A stretch of 64,000 nt of DNA from Desulfobacteraceae bacterium (GCA_024230435.1 JAAERL010001045.1:1-64000), one strand, 5' to 3'. Shown: positions 54,279-64,000, counted from the first letter of the stretch. Program-made: numbers and translations. The notes: generated from the sequence alone by a model not told the origin.

Positions 54279-56696
54279 ATGAAAGTTAGTCTAAGCTGGC
54301 TACGGGACTATGTAGATATAGATATGGATGTGGAAAAACTGGCCGACATGCTGACCATGGCAGGTTTGGAAGTTGATTCGGTGCAAGACCGGTACGATTA
54401 CCTGAACGATGTCGTTACAGGGTGCATTAGTTCGGTTGAGCCCCATCCCAATGCCGATAAATTAAAAATCTGCCTGGTCCGGACAGATGACCGCGATTAT
54501 TCGGTGGTATGCGGCGCACCAAATGCCGATCAGGGGATAAATGTTGCTTTGGCGCTGCCGGGTTGCACCTTACCCGATGGTACAACCATTAAGCCCGGTA
54601 CTATACGCGGACAAAAATCTCAAGCCATGTTGTGCAGCGCCGGCGAGCTTGGCTTAGGTCCCGATTTTTCCGGGCTGATGGTGCTGGACGCCAATCTGAA
54701 ACCAGGCGCCCCGGTAAACCGGGCGCTGGATTTATCCGACCCCGTTTTAGATATCGACTTGACCCCCAATCGCCCTGACTGTCTCAGCTTCCTGGGCGTG
54801 GCACGTGAAATCGCCGGCTTTACAAATACCGGTATAAGACGCCCAGTTCTTTCATCCTCACTCAAGGGCAATGGTAATATCAACGACTACAGCTCTGTAA
54901 CAATTGAATCACCAGATCATTGTCCCAGATATGCCGCCCGCTTGCTGGACGGAATCACAGTGGGTCCTTCACCTTTTTGGCTGCAGGATCGCCTGATGTC
55001 CATAGGGCTAAGGCCTATAAACAATTTGGTGGACATCACGAATTATGTGATGATGGAAACCGGTCAGCCGCTGCATGCTTTTGATTTCGATAACCTGGAA
55101 GAAAATCGAATTGTTGTCCGAACAGCCCGGCAGTCAGAGCCTTTCACCACTCTGGACGGAAAACAAAGGGTGCTTGAAGATGACATGCTAATGATCTGTG
55201 ACGGAAAAAAACCAATTGCCATAGGCGGCGTGATGGGAGGTCTGAATTCAGAAATTGAGAAAAAAACAAAACGTGTTTTGATCGAAAGCGCCTATTTTGA
55301 TCCCATCAGCATTCGCAAAACCGCCAAACGTTTGGGGCTCGGCACAGATGCATCCCATCGTTTCGAAAGAGGGGTCGATCCGCATGGCGCCCTGTATGCT
55401 ATTGACCGGGCCGCTCAACTTATGGTCCAGCATGGAGGCGCCCGCCTGATAGGCGAAACCATTGATCAGAAGACAAAGCTTGCCCGGCCGGAACCGATTT
55501 GCCTGAGTGTAACCGCCACCAACAAGGTGTTGGGATTAAATATAGATGAACAAAAAATTGCTGAATTGCTCAAATCAATAGAATTCAAGGTCGATATTGC
55601 CGAACCAGGCGCCTTAAAAGTTTCGGCGCCCAGCTTTCGTGTGGACATTACCCGCCCCCAAGATTTAATGGAAGAAGTTGCACGGCGATATGGGTATGAC
55701 CAGATTCCTGTCACATTCCCGTCGTTTGCAGCCAGCAGCCTTTCAATGGGAAATTTGCCGGTACAACGACAGCGTATCAAAGAGATTCTCAAAGGCGCAG
55801 GGTTTAACGAGGCCATTTCCTACAGTTTTATCAACAAAACCTCAACCGACAAGCTTAGGTTGCCCGCCCAAGATTCTCTCAGGAACATGGTTCAAATACT
55901 TAACCCTTTGTCGGAAGACCAGGCGGTTCTGCGCACTAGTCTCATTCCCGGATTACTGGAAATCGTTCAACGCAACAATGCGCGTCAAACCAAAACAATG
56001 CTGCTGTATGAAATCGGCAAAACTTTTATCAGTAAACAATCAGGAAAACTTCCTCGGGAAACCGAGCTGCTGGCTGGCCTGTGGACCGGAAATAGAGACG
56101 AAGGAGGCTGGCACGGCAAGCCCGAACCTTTTGATTTTTATGATTTAAAAGGAAAAACGGAAACCCTGTTCGGCCAGCTTAAGATTTCAAATGTCAAGTA
56201 TACCCGCCTGCCAGATGAAGACTGCATCTATACACGTGCTGGTGCGAGCGCTCAAATCCATCTCAATGATCAGATGGCGGGAATTATCGGAGAAGTTCAT
56301 CCGCAGGTACTCAATGCATACGACTTAAAACAAAACATTTGCATTTTTGAAATTAACCTGATCCAATTAATTGATCAGTTGCCTCAAACAATAACATCAT
56401 CAGGTTTGCCCAAATATCCGGCTACATCAAGAGATATCACACTCATTGTAGACAAGGTTGTAGAAGCTGGCGCAATCACAGCGTATCTTTTGCAAATTAA
56501 GGAACAGCTTGTCGAAGGCGTTGTACTTTTTGACTTATTTGAAGGAGACCCCATACCAAAAGGGCAAAAAAGTGTCTCATTGAGGGTCACTTATCGATCG
56601 AAAGACAAAACACTTGACGATGCAACGGTAAACGAGTTGCACTCAACTTTATCGCAAAAGCTCATAAAAACGTTTGAAGCGGATCTGCCTGCCTGA
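54279..56696 (+). CDS. pheT: Phenylalanyl-tRNA synthetase, beta subunit
   Basis: 805 aa: MKVSLSWLRDYVDIDMD start, tRNA-binding domain (GCISSVEPHPNADKLKICLV), B3/B4 editing domain, B5, catalytic-like core and C-terminal ferredoxin-fold anticodon-binding domain (KYPATSRDITLIVDK ... LFDLFEGDPIPKGQKSVS). The chosen ATG lies 13 bp after pheS; the open frame reaches back into pheS but the family start is clear. Confidence 0.97.
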   Translation: MKVSLSWLRDYVDIDMDVEKLADMLTMAGLEVDSVQDRYDYLNDVVTGCISSVEPHPNADKLKICLVRTDDRDYSVVCGAPNADQGINVALALPGCTLPDGTTIKPGTIRGQKSQAMLCSAGELGLGPDFSGLMVLDANLKPGAPVNRALDLSDPVLDIDLTPNRPDCLSFLGVAREIAGFTNTGIRRPVLSSSLKGNGNINDYSSVTIESPDHCPRYAARLLDGITVGPSPFWLQDRLMSIGLRPINNLVDITNYVMMETGQPLHAFDFDNLEENRIVVRTARQSEPFTTLDGKQRVLEDDMLMICDGKKPIAIGGVMGGLNSEIEKKTKRVLIESAYFDPISIRKTAKRLGLGTDASHRFERGVDPHGALYAIDRAAQLMVQHGGARLIGETIDQKTKLARPEPICLSVTATNKVLGLNIDEQKIAELLKSIEFKVDIAEPGALKVSAPSFRVDITRPQDLMEEVARRYGYDQIPVTFPSFAASSLSMGNLPVQRQRIKEILKGAGFNEAISYSFINKTSTDKLRLPAQDSLRNMVQILNPLSEDQAVLRTSLIPGLLEIVQRNNARQTKTMLLYEIGKTFISKQSGKLPRETELLAGLWTGNRDEGGWHGKPEPFDFYDLKGKTETLFGQLKISNVKYTRLPDEDCIYTRAGASAQIHLNDQMAGIIGEVHPQVLNAYDLKQNICIFEINLIQLIDQLPQTITSSGLPKYPATSRDITLIVDKVVEAGAITAYLLQIKEQLVEGVVLFDLFEGDPIPKGQKSVSLRVTYRSKDKTLDDATVNELHSTLSQKLIKTFEADLPA

Positions 56697-56759
56697 AAAT
56701 CTCAACAGGCGGACCTAACTTAAGAGCCCTTTTAAGTGTGGGTGCAATAATATTCGAAG

Positions 56760-57107
56760 ATGGTCATAACCACTTCAAATTTTATAAAATTACCAGATAA
56801 GCTTTACTTTCGAATCGGTGAAGTCAGCCGGATTGCGGGCGTACCCTCATCCGTTTTGCGATTCTGGGAAAATGAATTTCCCCTGATAAAACCGCAACGT
56901 ACAGATTCCGGACAACGCCTTTACCGGAAAATTGATGTGGAGACTGTGCTGACCGTCAAACAGTTGCTTTATGAAAAAAAATATACAATCAAGGGGGCCC
57001 GCCAGTTCCTTAAAAAACAAAATACAACAGAAAAGCTCAATTCCGGCGCCGCTATACTCAATGAAATACGCATGGAGTTAACAAATATACGCCAGCTATT
57101 GGAATAA
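56760..57107 (+). CDS. MerR-family transcriptional regulator
   Basis: Winged helix-turn-helix at the N-terminus (LYFRIGEVSRIAGVPSSVLRFWE, then RTDSGQRLYRKIDVETVL), and a short helical tail. 115 aa, without effector domain. Genes like this often follow pheT in Desulfobacterota; the target is unknown. No ihfA is present. Confidence 0.85.
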   Translation: MVITTSNFIKLPDKLYFRIGEVSRIAGVPSSVLRFWENEFPLIKPQRTDSGQRLYRKIDVETVLTVKQLLYEKKYTIKGARQFLKKQNTTEKLNSGAAILNEIRMELTNIRQLLE

Positions 57108-57194
57108 AAGCCGTGGGCTGCCTGTGATAAAAATATATAGACTTTTGCTTGAACAAAAATTAAATTTATGGCAGAGAGATTTTTTTTAAATCAG

Positions 57195-57223
57195 TTGACA
57201 TACTTTTTTTGTTGTCTTATATA
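57195..57223 (+). promoter_or_regulatory. Promoter of tRNA-Gly
   Basis: TTGACA (57195-57200), 17-bp spacer, TATATA (57218-57223), 14 bp before the tRNA. Near-consensus. Confidence 0.75.
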
Positions 57224-57236
57224 GTCTTTTTGGTAG

Positions 57237-57312
57237 GCGGGCATAGCTCAGCTGGTAGAGTACAAGCTTCCCAAGCTTGGTGTCGCGAGTTCGAATCTCG
57301 TTGCCCGCTCCA
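57237..57312 (+). tRNA. tRNA-Gly (CCC)
   Basis: Acceptor GCGGGCA/TGCCCGC, anticodon stem CAAGC/GCTTG with loop TTCCCAA (anticodon CCC), T arm GCGAG-TTCGAAT-CTCGT, encoded CCA. Confidence 0.95.
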
Positions 57313-57464
57313 AAGTTAGGTCCGGTATTTCATCTGAACCGAAGATGTTCAACAGCGCTTTGACCCCTGAAGTAGAATCAGATTTGAAAGCAGAACTCAG
57401 ATGATAAGATCCAAATAGCGGGTATTTGTATCTAGATTCCGGCTTAGATTTATTTTGCCATGGG

Positions 57465-57492
57465 AACGGGCTATAAGCCCGTTTTTGTTTTT
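57465..57492 (+). terminator. Terminator between tRNA-Gly and rimP
   Basis: AACGGGCT (57465-57472), loop ATA, AGCCCGTT (57476-57483), then TTTGTTTTT. It ends only 22 bp before the rimP start, so it may instead act as a leader attenuator for rimP-nusA. Confidence 0.75.
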
Positions 57493-57514
57493 CATAATGG
57501 AGTGTGACCACAAG

Positions 57515-58015
57515 ATGAACAGCCAAACAGAACCGGCACTGCCTAAAATCGTAGGCATGGCTGCCAACCCGTTGGTAGCGCAGGTCTGGCGACTGGCTGA
57601 GCCCTTGTGTCTCAGCGAAGGTGTTGAATTAGCGCATATTGAATTTCAGCGGGAACACAAGGGGCGAACCTTACGGGTGTACATAGACAAACCGGGGGGT
57701 GTCACCTTGGATGACTGCACAGCCATCAGCCGCCAATTGAGCGATATTCTTGATGTTAGCCTGGACATTCCGGCGTCGTATCGTCTGGAAGTTTCATCCC
57801 CGGGATTACAACGGCCTTTAGGTAAGCTTGATGATTTCAAAAGATATGCAGGAAGGCGAGTTAAAATTCGTACTATGCAGGCTGTAAAAGGACAAAAAAA
57901 TTTTACAGGTGTTCTGAAATCGGTTGATGATACGAAAATTAGAATTAATATAAACGATATTTGTATAACTTTGACATTTGAAGATATCGCCAAAGCTCAT
58001 CTTGTGGGGTCATAA
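57515..58015 (+). CDS. rimP: Ribosome maturation factor RimP
   Basis: 30S assembly factor: AEPLCLSEGVELAHIEFQRE, LRVYIDKPGGVTLDDCTAISR, YRLEVSSPGLQRPL are family signatures. 166 aa. The start at MNSQTEPALP (57515) has GGAG about 11 nt upstream; the open frame extends back through the terminator to 57455 but that part is not RimP-like. Confidence 0.95.
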   Translation: MNSQTEPALPKIVGMAANPLVAQVWRLAEPLCLSEGVELAHIEFQREHKGRTLRVYIDKPGGVTLDDCTAISRQLSDILDVSLDIPASYRLEVSSPGLQRPLGKLDDFKRYAGRRVKIRTMQAVKGQKNFTGVLKSVDDTKIRININDICITLTFEDIAKAHLVGS

Positions 58016-58042
58016 GGCCGTCAAAATTGATGGAGAAAGTGC

Positions 58043-59473
58043 ATGTTTATTGCAGACATTAAACGCGTTGTCGAACAGGTAAGCCGCGATAAAGGTATTG
58101 ATCGTCAAATTCTTATCCAAGCTTTGGAAGAAGCCTTACGTAGTGCGGCCCGCAAAAGATACGGCGCCAAGGTAGACATAGAAGCCAATTTTAATGATGA
58201 GTCTGGTGAAATCGAAGTTTTTCAATTCAAAGAGATCGTCGCCGAAATTACTGAGCCTGATCTTCAGCTCACGTTAGAAGAAGGGCGAGAACTGGACCCT
58301 GACTGCGAGGTTGGCGACAGCTTAGGAACCAAGATGGATACGACTTCCTTTGGCCGGATTGCTGCACAATCGGCCAAACAGGTCATCATCCAGAAAATGA
58401 AAGACGCTGAACGTGATGCCGTGTATGCCAATTATATCGAACGTAAGGGCGAAATTATCAACGGCATTGTCCAACGCTTTGATAGGGGTGAAATCGTTGT
58501 CAATTTAGGCACTACCGAGGCTTTGCTGCCTGTTCGGGAACAAGTCCCGAGAGAAAGCTATCGGCGCGGCGATCGCCTTCGGGCATTGATCTTGGATGTT
58601 CTCTATGAAAGCAGGGGGCCGCAAATTATCTTGACACGGACTCACCCGGATTTTCTAATCATGCTTTTCAAAACCGAAGTACCGGAAATTGCTGAAGGCA
58701 TCGTGGAAATAAAGGGCGCAGCTCGTGAGCCTGGTAGCCGTGCTAAGATTTCGGTTTCATCCCAAGATTCCGATATCGACCCGGTAGGTGCGTGCGTTGG
58801 CATGAAAGGCAGCAGAGTTCAAAATGTGGTGCAGGAGCTACGCGGGGAAAAAATAGATATTATTCCATGGCATGTGGATACTGCAAAATATGTGTGCAAT
58901 GCTCTGGCTCCGGCTGAAATATCCCGAGTCATCATTGAAGAAGAAAATCGCTCCATGGAAGTTATCGTGCCGGATGATTTTTTGTCCGTAGCCATTGGCA
59001 AACGCGGACAAAATGTCCGCTTGGCATCCAAACTTTGCGGTTGGCACTTGGATGTCAATAGCGAATCACAATACAAGGCAGCCATGGAAAAAGGCTATGA
59101 AAGTTTAAAACAAATTAACGGCGTTGGGGATAGCTTGGCGGATGTGCTGTTCGAAAAAGGGCTTTATTCCGCTGAAGAACTGGCTAATGCCGATATTCAT
59201 GATTTAGTTTCGATTCGTGGTATCGGTGAAGAAAAAGCCCGGAATCTTATCGACAGCGCAAAAGAATCCTTGGATAAAACCAAGGTTTCCGAAGTTCAAA
59301 AAAAAGCCGAAGCTTCCGGTAATGAACAAACCGGGGAATCACCGGTGACACCCAAACCAGCTGCAGATACCGGCCAAGAAGATCACAACGCCGGTGATGA
59401 TGCAGCATCCGGGACCAAAGAAGAACCGGAGGTTGATGGTAAGTTACCTCAGAATGAATCCACAAAACCATAA
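58043..59473 (+). CDS. nusA: Transcription termination/antitermination factor NusA
   Basis: 476 aa: N-terminal RNAP-binding domain, S1 domain (GEIINGIVQRFDRGEIVVNLG), KH1/KH2 (GACVGMKGSRVQNVVQELRG, VAIGKRGQNVRLASKLCGW), a C-terminal helix-hairpin-helix unit (LVSIRGIGEEKARNLI) and a low-complexity acidic tail. Second gene of the rimP-nusA-infB operon. Confidence 0.97.
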   Translation: MFIADIKRVVEQVSRDKGIDRQILIQALEEALRSAARKRYGAKVDIEANFNDESGEIEVFQFKEIVAEITEPDLQLTLEEGRELDPDCEVGDSLGTKMDTTSFGRIAAQSAKQVIIQKMKDAERDAVYANYIERKGEIINGIVQRFDRGEIVVNLGTTEALLPVREQVPRESYRRGDRLRALILDVLYESRGPQIILTRTHPDFLIMLFKTEVPEIAEGIVEIKGAAREPGSRAKISVSSQDSDIDPVGACVGMKGSRVQNVVQELRGEKIDIIPWHVDTAKYVCNALAPAEISRVIIEEENRSMEVIVPDDFLSVAIGKRGQNVRLASKLCGWHLDVNSESQYKAAMEKGYESLKQINGVGDSLADVLFEKGLYSAEELANADIHDLVSIRGIGEEKARNLIDSAKESLDKTKVSEVQKKAEASGNEQTGESPVTPKPAADTGQEDHNAGDDAASGTKEEPEVDGKLPQNESTKP

Positions 59474-59515
59474 AGATAGGCTATGAGTGACGCTGCACAG
59501 GCAAGGGGGGGATTG

Positions 59516-62488
59516 ATGACGCAACCCAAAAAAAGAGTATATGAGCTGGCTCGCGAGCTCAATTTGACGAATAAGGTGCTGCTTGAAAAAATAGGCCTAC
59601 TCGAGCTTGGTATCAATTCTCACATGAGCACGTTGGATGACGATGCGGAAACCACCATTCGCAATTTTTTACAGGGCAAAGGCAAGCCCGAGTTAGAGGA
59701 AAAACGCATCAAACCGACGGTAATCAGACGCCGGCGTAAAACCGCCTCGGAACAGATTGAAGAATCTGTTGAGGCCGAAGCAGCGGTTGAAGCTCAATTG
59801 CAAGAACCGCAAGCTGCTGAAGTTGAAAATACTGTCACCGAAACTGTTAAAGTTGAAAAAGCTGAACCTTCAAAGGTAAAGAAAGACAAGCCAGTTCAAA
59901 AACCATCCAAACCAAAAAGGCCGGCCAAAAAAACATTTGAAAAAGCAAAAGTAGTTAAACAAGCGTCCCAGCCGGAAAAAACAATCGAAGAAACACCGGA
60001 ACCGGTAGAAGCCGTTTCGAAGGTGGAAGAGCAACTTGAAGCTGCGGAAGCTCAACCTGAAACCTTCGAAGAGCAACCTGAAACCTCGGAAGCTCAACCT
60101 GAAACCACAGAAGAGCAACCTGAAACCTTACAAGAGGAAACAGTGGCACAACAAGCAGAACCGGTCCCGCCGATAGACCCTCAAGCCCTCAAAGATAAAG
60201 AAAAACCAGCAACTTCCAAAGCGCCGTCAACAAAAAAAGCGCTTATTCCTAATAAAGTTAAAGAGAAACCTCTTAAGGCTAAAGAGAAACCTTCTAAGGC
60301 TAAAGAGAAACCTTCTAAGGCTAAAGAGAAACCTTCTAAGGTTCTATCATCTAAGGCAAAACCGGCAGCAAAACCAAAAAAGAAGAAAAGGGAAATTGCC
60401 GCCAAAATTATCAAGTTGCCTGAACGGCCGTCTATAAAAAAACCAGAGCCTGCTCCGGCTCCTAAACCCAGGCCGGTAAAGCCCGTCCGGCCTGTTGAAG
60501 CGCCTGCGCTTAAAGAAGAACGGCCCAAAAAGAAGGGTAAGAAAAAAGCGCTTGTCAACAATGATGTGATAGACAAGCCAATTCCAAAAAAACGAAGCTC
60601 ATTCAGAAAAAAAGAAGTTATTGAAGGAGCCGACCTTTATTCCGGACGCCAGCGCAGCCGCAAGTCGCGTAAGGGAGCCAAAGCTAAGGAGGCTGCTGCT
60701 CAAAAGACCCAAATTACAACAGCAAAGGCCATAAAACGCCGCATTAAGATTGATGAAACCATCATCCTTTCAGAGCTGGCCAAACGGATGGGAATTAAAG
60801 CATCTGAAATGATTGCCAAGCTTTTCAACATGGGCGTTATGGCTACTGTAAACCAGACCATTGATTATGACACCGCTTCGCTTGTCGCTGCTGAATTTAA
60901 TTATGAGATTGAAAATGCCACCTTTGAAGAGGAGGCTATTTTGAAGACAACGAGCCAGGACGATCCCGGAGCACTGTCGCCCCGTCCGCCGGTTGTAACC
61001 ATTATGGGACATGTCGACCATGGTAAAACCAGTCTATTGGATGTTATCCGCAAATCAAGGGTAACTGCTGGTGAAGCCGGGGGCATTACCCAGCATATTG
61101 GCGCTTACCTTGTATCAACAGGAAAAGGCGACGTCGCATTTCTGGACACACCCGGCCATGAAGCGTTCTCGGCCATGCGCTCGCGTGGAGCTCACATAAC
61201 AGATATCGTTATTTTGGTCGTTGCTGCAGACGATGGAGTTATGCCCCAAACAGTGGAGGCGATTAATCACTCCAAAGCCGCCAAGGTTCCTATCATCGTA
61301 GCGGTAAATAAAATTGATAAGCCTGACGCCGAACCGGATCGCGTCAAGCGCCAGCTTGCTGAACTGGACATCGTTCCTGAAGATTGGGGTGGAGAGCACA
61401 TTTTCGTTAACGTATCGGCAAAACAGAAAACCGGCATTGACGATCTGCTTGAAATGATACTTTTGCAATCGGAAATGCTTGAACTAAAAGCCAATCCCAA
61501 CAAATTGGCAATAGGCCATGTGGTAGAGGCAAAACTTGACGCCGGACGCGGACCCGTAGCCACGGTCCTTGTCAAGGAAGGAACACTTAGGGCAGGCGAT
61601 GCAGTTGTGTGCGGTGTGCACTACGGCAAAGTCAGAGCTTTGCTGGATGATTACGCAAATAAGATGGAAAGTGCTGGACCGTCAAATCCGGCGGAAATCA
61701 TCGGCCTATCGGGAGTACCCATGGCTGGTGACGAGATGGTGGCCCTTAAAGATGAAAAGGACGCCAAACAGGTCAGTCAACATCGCGCACAAAAACATCG
61801 CGCCAAAGAACTGGCAAAAACAAGCCGTCTGAGTTTGGATAAACTTTATGAACGCATGCAGGAAGGCGAAATCAAGGATCTCAACATCATCGTTAAAGCT
61901 GATGTGGACGGATCAATGGAGGCCATCCGCGACTCGCTTAACAAACTTTCTAATCCGGAAGTCAACATCAACATCATCCACTCGGCCACAGGCACCATAA
62001 CCGAGTCGGATATTTCCCTGGCGGCCGTTTCAGAAGCTATTATTATTGGCTTCAATGTCAGGCCTAATCCCAAAGTTCAGGAAATGGCCAACGAAGAACG
62101 GGTCGATATACGCTATCACAATATTATCTACAATGTAATCAAAGAGATCAAAGACGCCATTGTGGGTATGATGGAATCCACCTTCGAAGAACGCATTCTC
62201 GGCCAGGCAGAAGTGCGTCAAATTTTCCATGTGCCTAAGATTGGCACCATAGCCGGTTGTTATGTTACAAACGGCAAAATAGAACGTGGCCAGAAAACAC
62301 GGCTTTTACGTGATGGTATTGTTGTTTATGACGGAAAAAACTCATCTTTAAGGCGCTTCAAGGATGATGTAAAGGAAGTCCAGAGTGGTTATGAATGCGG
62401 TATCGGGCTTGAAAATTATAATGACATTAAAATCGGTGACATAATTGACTGTTATTACTTAGAGGAAATTAAACCCGAAGTCGATTAG
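59516..62488 (+). CDS. infB: Translation initiation factor IF-2
   Basis: 990 aa from the chosen ATG ([17 protein letters not shown]), which has AAGGGGGG upstream; the ATG at 59483 is 11 codons longer. Order: IF2_N helix, a long Lys/Glu/Pro-rich linker (about residues 60-400) with two sets of 7-aa tandem repeats, second IF2_N, GTPase ([25 protein letters not shown]), then domains II-IV. Brings fMet-tRNA to the 30S. Confidence 0.97.
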   Translation: MTQPKKRVYELARELNLTNKVLLEKIGLLELGINSHMSTLDDDAETTIRNFLQGKGKPELEEKRIKPTVIRRRRKTASEQIEESVEAEAAVEAQLQEPQAAEVENTVTETVKVEKAEPSKVKKDKPVQKPSKPKRPAKKTFEKAKVVKQASQPEKTIEETPEPVEAVSKVEEQLEAAEAQPETFEEQPETSEAQPETTEEQPETLQEETVAQQAEPVPPIDPQALKDKEKPATSKAPSTKKALIPNKVKEKPLKAKEKPSKAKEKPSKAKEKPSKVLSSKAKPAAKPKKKKREIAAKIIKLPERPSIKKPEPAPAPKPRPVKPVRPVEAPALKEERPKKKGKKKALVNNDVIDKPIPKKRSSFRKKEVIEGADLYSGRQRSRKSRKGAKAKEAAAQKTQITTAKAIKRRIKIDETIILSELAKRMGIKASEMIAKLFNMGVMATVNQTIDYDTASLVAAEFNYEIENATFEEEAILKTTSQDDPGALSPRPPVVTIMGHVDHGKTSLLDVIRKSRVTAGEAGGITQHIGAYLVSTGKGDVAFLDTPGHEAFSAMRSRGAHITDIVILVVAADDGVMPQTVEAINHSKAAKVPIIVAVNKIDKPDAEPDRVKRQLAELDIVPEDWGGEHIFVNVSAKQKTGIDDLLEMILLQSEMLELKANPNKLAIGHVVEAKLDAGRGPVATVLVKEGTLRAGDAVVCGVHYGKVRALLDDYANKMESAGPSNPAEIIGLSGVPMAGDEMVALKDEKDAKQVSQHRAQKHRAKELAKTSRLSLDKLYERMQEGEIKDLNIIVKADVDGSMEAIRDSLNKLSNPEVNINIIHSATGTITESDISLAAVSEAIIIGFNVRPNPKVQEMANEERVDIRYHNIIYNVIKEIKDAIVGMMESTFEERILGQAEVRQIFHVPKIGTIAGCYVTNGKIERGQKTRLLRDGIVVYDGKNSSLRRFKDDVKEVQSGYECGIGLENYNDIKIGDIIDCYYLEEIKPEVD
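60047..60130 (+). repeat. 21-bp tandem repeat in infB, set 1 (4 units)
   Basis: Codes for four E(A/E)QPET(x) units in the IF-2 linker. Neighbouring units differ by a few bases. Confidence 0.8.
60260..60343 (+). repeat. 21-bp tandem repeat in infB, set 2 (4 units)
   Basis: Codes for KAKEKPS-type units (four), almost identical at DNA level, so copy number may vary between strains. Confidence 0.85.
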
Positions 62489-62518
62489 CCTGTTTGATAT
62501 GGGATGAAAAATTGACGA

Positions 62519-62583
62519 TTTAGGCGATTGGCGGAAAAGAAGAAAAACAAGATGACATATTATTTGACTGCAAATCGCCTTAG
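62519..62583 (+). repeat. Foldback repeat F1, copy 4 (internally deleted, 65 bp)
   Basis: Keeps both termini (TTAGGCGATTGGCGG and CAAATCGCCTTAG) and the AGATGACATATTATTTGAC right arm, but lacks the middle 100 bp. Just after infB. Confidence 0.8.
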
Positions 62584-62635
62584 CGCCAGCACAAATGGCA
62601 AATACGCCATTTCCGGTTAAGAACAATTAAAAAAT

Positions 62636-62953
62636 ATGGGCAAGCGCAGCACAGATAACCCTCATATGGTGGTGGGATACGGAGTAATGATTTTCCGCTT
62701 GCACGATTGCCGTTCACTTAAGGCAAAACGCAGCATAGTTAAAACCATCATTAAGCAGATTCGCAACCATTTTAACGCCTCCGTGGCGGAAGTTGGGTTA
62801 AACGATGTGCATCAGCACACTCATATTGGATTCTCAATGTCAGGGTCCGACACCCAGGTAATCGATGCCAAAATGGATAAATTAATAAATTTTTCCGATG
62901 ATTTAGGATTGGCAGAAATGATAGGAACAGAAACGGAAATTCTGCATTTGTAA
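62636..62953 (+). CDS. DUF503/YlxP-like protein
   Basis: 105 aa: VVGYGVMIFRLHDCRSLKAK, KRSIVKTIIKQIRNHFNASVAEV, then HIGFSMSGSD. This family lies between infB and rbfA in many bacteria and is a suspected ribosome-assembly helper. The start ATG at 62636 is a dozen codons before the conserved region; an ATG at about 62666 is an alternative. Confidence 0.85.
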   Translation: MGKRSTDNPHMVVGYGVMIFRLHDCRSLKAKRSIVKTIIKQIRNHFNASVAEVGLNDVHQHTHIGFSMSGSDTQVIDAKMDKLINFSDDLGLAEMIGTETEILHL

Positions 62954-62975
62954 AACGGCGGTAAACAGAGTAATC

Positions 62976-63338
62976 ATGAAACCTTACAATCGAAGTGAGC
63001 GCGTAGGCGGACTCATCAAACAGGTAATTGCAGAAATGCTTAAAAAGCGAATCAGCGATCCACGTATAGCTGATGTGACCCTGACCGGTATCAAGCTTAG
63101 CCGTGATCTGCGCGTTGCCACTATTTATTTTTCTATTACCGGTGATAAGGCCTGCCGGCAAGAAGCCCTGAATGGATTAAACCGTGCTTGTGGATTCTTT
63201 AAGCGTGAACTTGCCCAGCAACTTGATTTACGTTACATGCCAGATTTAAAATTTTTTTATGACGAATCCATTGATTATGGAGCCAGAATTGAACAATTGC
63301 TAAGCCAAGTGAATCAGAGCGATGAAAGCAATAGTTGA
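62976..63338 (+). CDS. rbfA: Ribosome-binding factor A
   Basis: 30S maturation factor: RVGGLIKQVIAEMLKKRISD, LTGIKLSRDLRVATIYFSI, LRYMPDLKFFYDESIDYGA. 120 aa. Overlaps the next gene by 17 bp. Confidence 0.95.
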   Translation: MKPYNRSERVGGLIKQVIAEMLKKRISDPRIADVTLTGIKLSRDLRVATIYFSITGDKACRQEALNGLNRACGFFKRELAQQLDLRYMPDLKFFYDESIDYGARIEQLLSQVNQSDESNS

Positions 63339-64000
63339 TCAACTCCGAAAAAGCAAAACGGTTTTGATAGCTTCGCACACGCATCCTGATGGAGATGCCG
63401 TTGGAGCGCTATTGGCAATGGGATTGGCACTGAAATCCATGCATAAACAAGTCCGTATGTATAATGAAAGCCCTATTCCTGCGGTATATCGTTTTTTACC
63501 ATCCGTATCATCTATTATGCAGCAAACCGGGGCTATTGATTCATACGATTCGGTAGTGATAATGGACTGCGGCACAATTGAAAGAGTAGGAGCAGCAGCC
63601 GATGATTTTAAAAAAGCCGCCATATTGATTAACATCGATCATCATGTCACTAACACGGGATTCGGAAATCTGCGCCTTATCGATACCAAAGCCTGCGCAA
63701 CGGCTGAAATCATTTACCGGCTCATTGAATCATTGCCGGTACAAATAGACAGCGTCATGGCAACTGCCATATACACTGGAATTTTGAGCGATACAGGGTC
63801 ATTCAGATTTTCCAATACAAATAAACAGGCTTTTGCGATCTGTTCAAAAATGATTGATTATGGTGCAGACCCTTACGAAGTGGCCCAATATGTTTACGGT
63901 ACCTATTCGTTGGGGCGCATCAAATTGCTCAATCTGGCGCTCGATTCCCTGGAAATCGCTTTCAACGGCAAATTGTCCGTCATGACATTGACCCGCCGTA
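63322..64000 (+). CDS. nrnA: DHH-family nanoRNase/pAp phosphatase NrnA (3' end outside window)
   Basis: Reads MKAIVDQLRKSKTVLIASHT from the ATG at 63322. DHH-family motifs: HTHPDGDAVG, MDCG, and DHH in INIDHHVTNTGFG; then ATAIYTGILSDTGSFRF. Degrades short oligoribonucleotides and pAp. It is cut off by the window end after about 226 codons (full length about 320). The normal neighbours truB, rpsO and pnp would follow. Confidence 0.9.
   Translation, partial: MKAIVDQLRKSKTVLIASHTHPDGDAVGALLAMGLALKSMHKQVRMYNESPIPAVYRFLPSVSSIMQQTGAIDSYDSVVIMDCGTIERVGAAADDFKKAAILINIDHHVTNTGFGNLRLIDTKACATAEIIYRLIESLPVQIDSVMATAIYTGILSDTGSFRFSNTNKQAFAICSKMIDYGADPYEVAQYVYGTYSLGRIKLLNLALDSLEIAFNGKLSVMTLTRR

Noticed and set aside
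1-64000. CRISPR array, integrated prophage or replication origin
   Set aside because: No regularly spaced direct repeats with spacers, no phage structural or integrase genes and no dnaA-box cluster were recognised.

Overview
The window looks like a chromosome segment of a dissimilatory sulfate-reducing Desulfobacterota, probably Desulfobacterales-like. The strongest evidence is an almost complete sulfate-activation and APS-reduction set on the minus strand: aprBA, qmoABC and sat. The dispersed repeats and moderate GC content fit such a genome, but the genus cannot be read from the sequence alone. All calls below are from reading the sequence; no database search was run.

Layout. 1-6930 (minus): argS, a SPOR-domain membrane protein, gatC, gatA, a 61-aa protein and mutL, closely packed. 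6930-9220 (plus): an ECF-type Ni/Co importer (cbiM-, nikL- and cbiQ-like) with no ATPase gene beside it. 9280-15000 (minus): a lipoprotein, a membrane protein, an ABC-F protein (uup), a coiled-coil protein and an M28 peptidase. 15350-18450: an accessory stretch with orphan genes, a cyclic-nucleotide-binding protein and repeats. 18538-22743: a 1401-aa double-ASKHA CoA-dehydratase-activase-like protein, then about 1.4 kb without genes. 24179-33900 (minus): tRNA-Val, pgsA, an FlgT-like protein, a polyprenyl diphosphate synthase, rimO, etfBA, apbE, an FHA protein and an acidic protein. 34066-34420: two tRNA-Ser genes. 34614-35222: foldback and insertion-sequence remnants. 35243-44876 (minus): the sulfate-reduction genes. 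45549-50917: three cysteine-cluster (YkgJ-like) proteins around an SDR, then dNTPase, an HsdR-N-like protein and a deaminase. 51119-64000 (plus): the translation block infC-rpmI-rplT, pheST, a merR-type gene, tRNA-Gly, and rimP-nusA-infB-DUF503-rbfA-nrnA, the last cut by the window end.

How the genes work together. Sat makes APS, AprBA reduces it to sulfite, and QmoABC links AprBA to the membrane quinone pool; EtfAB and ApbE are redox partners in the wider metabolism. The 3' third is a conserved translation and transcription block.

The most unusual signals are: (1) a collapsed IS200/IS605-type element whose surviving reading frame joins the start of an IscB (RRXRR plus RuvC-I) to the tail of a TnpA; (2) a long-foldback, MITE-like repeat in four copies; (3) a roughly 54-bp palindromic repeat in six copies, three of them inside infC-rpmI-rplT; (4) an apparent AUA start codon on infC; (5) an SDR that has lost its catalytic lysine, set among three cysteine-cluster proteins.
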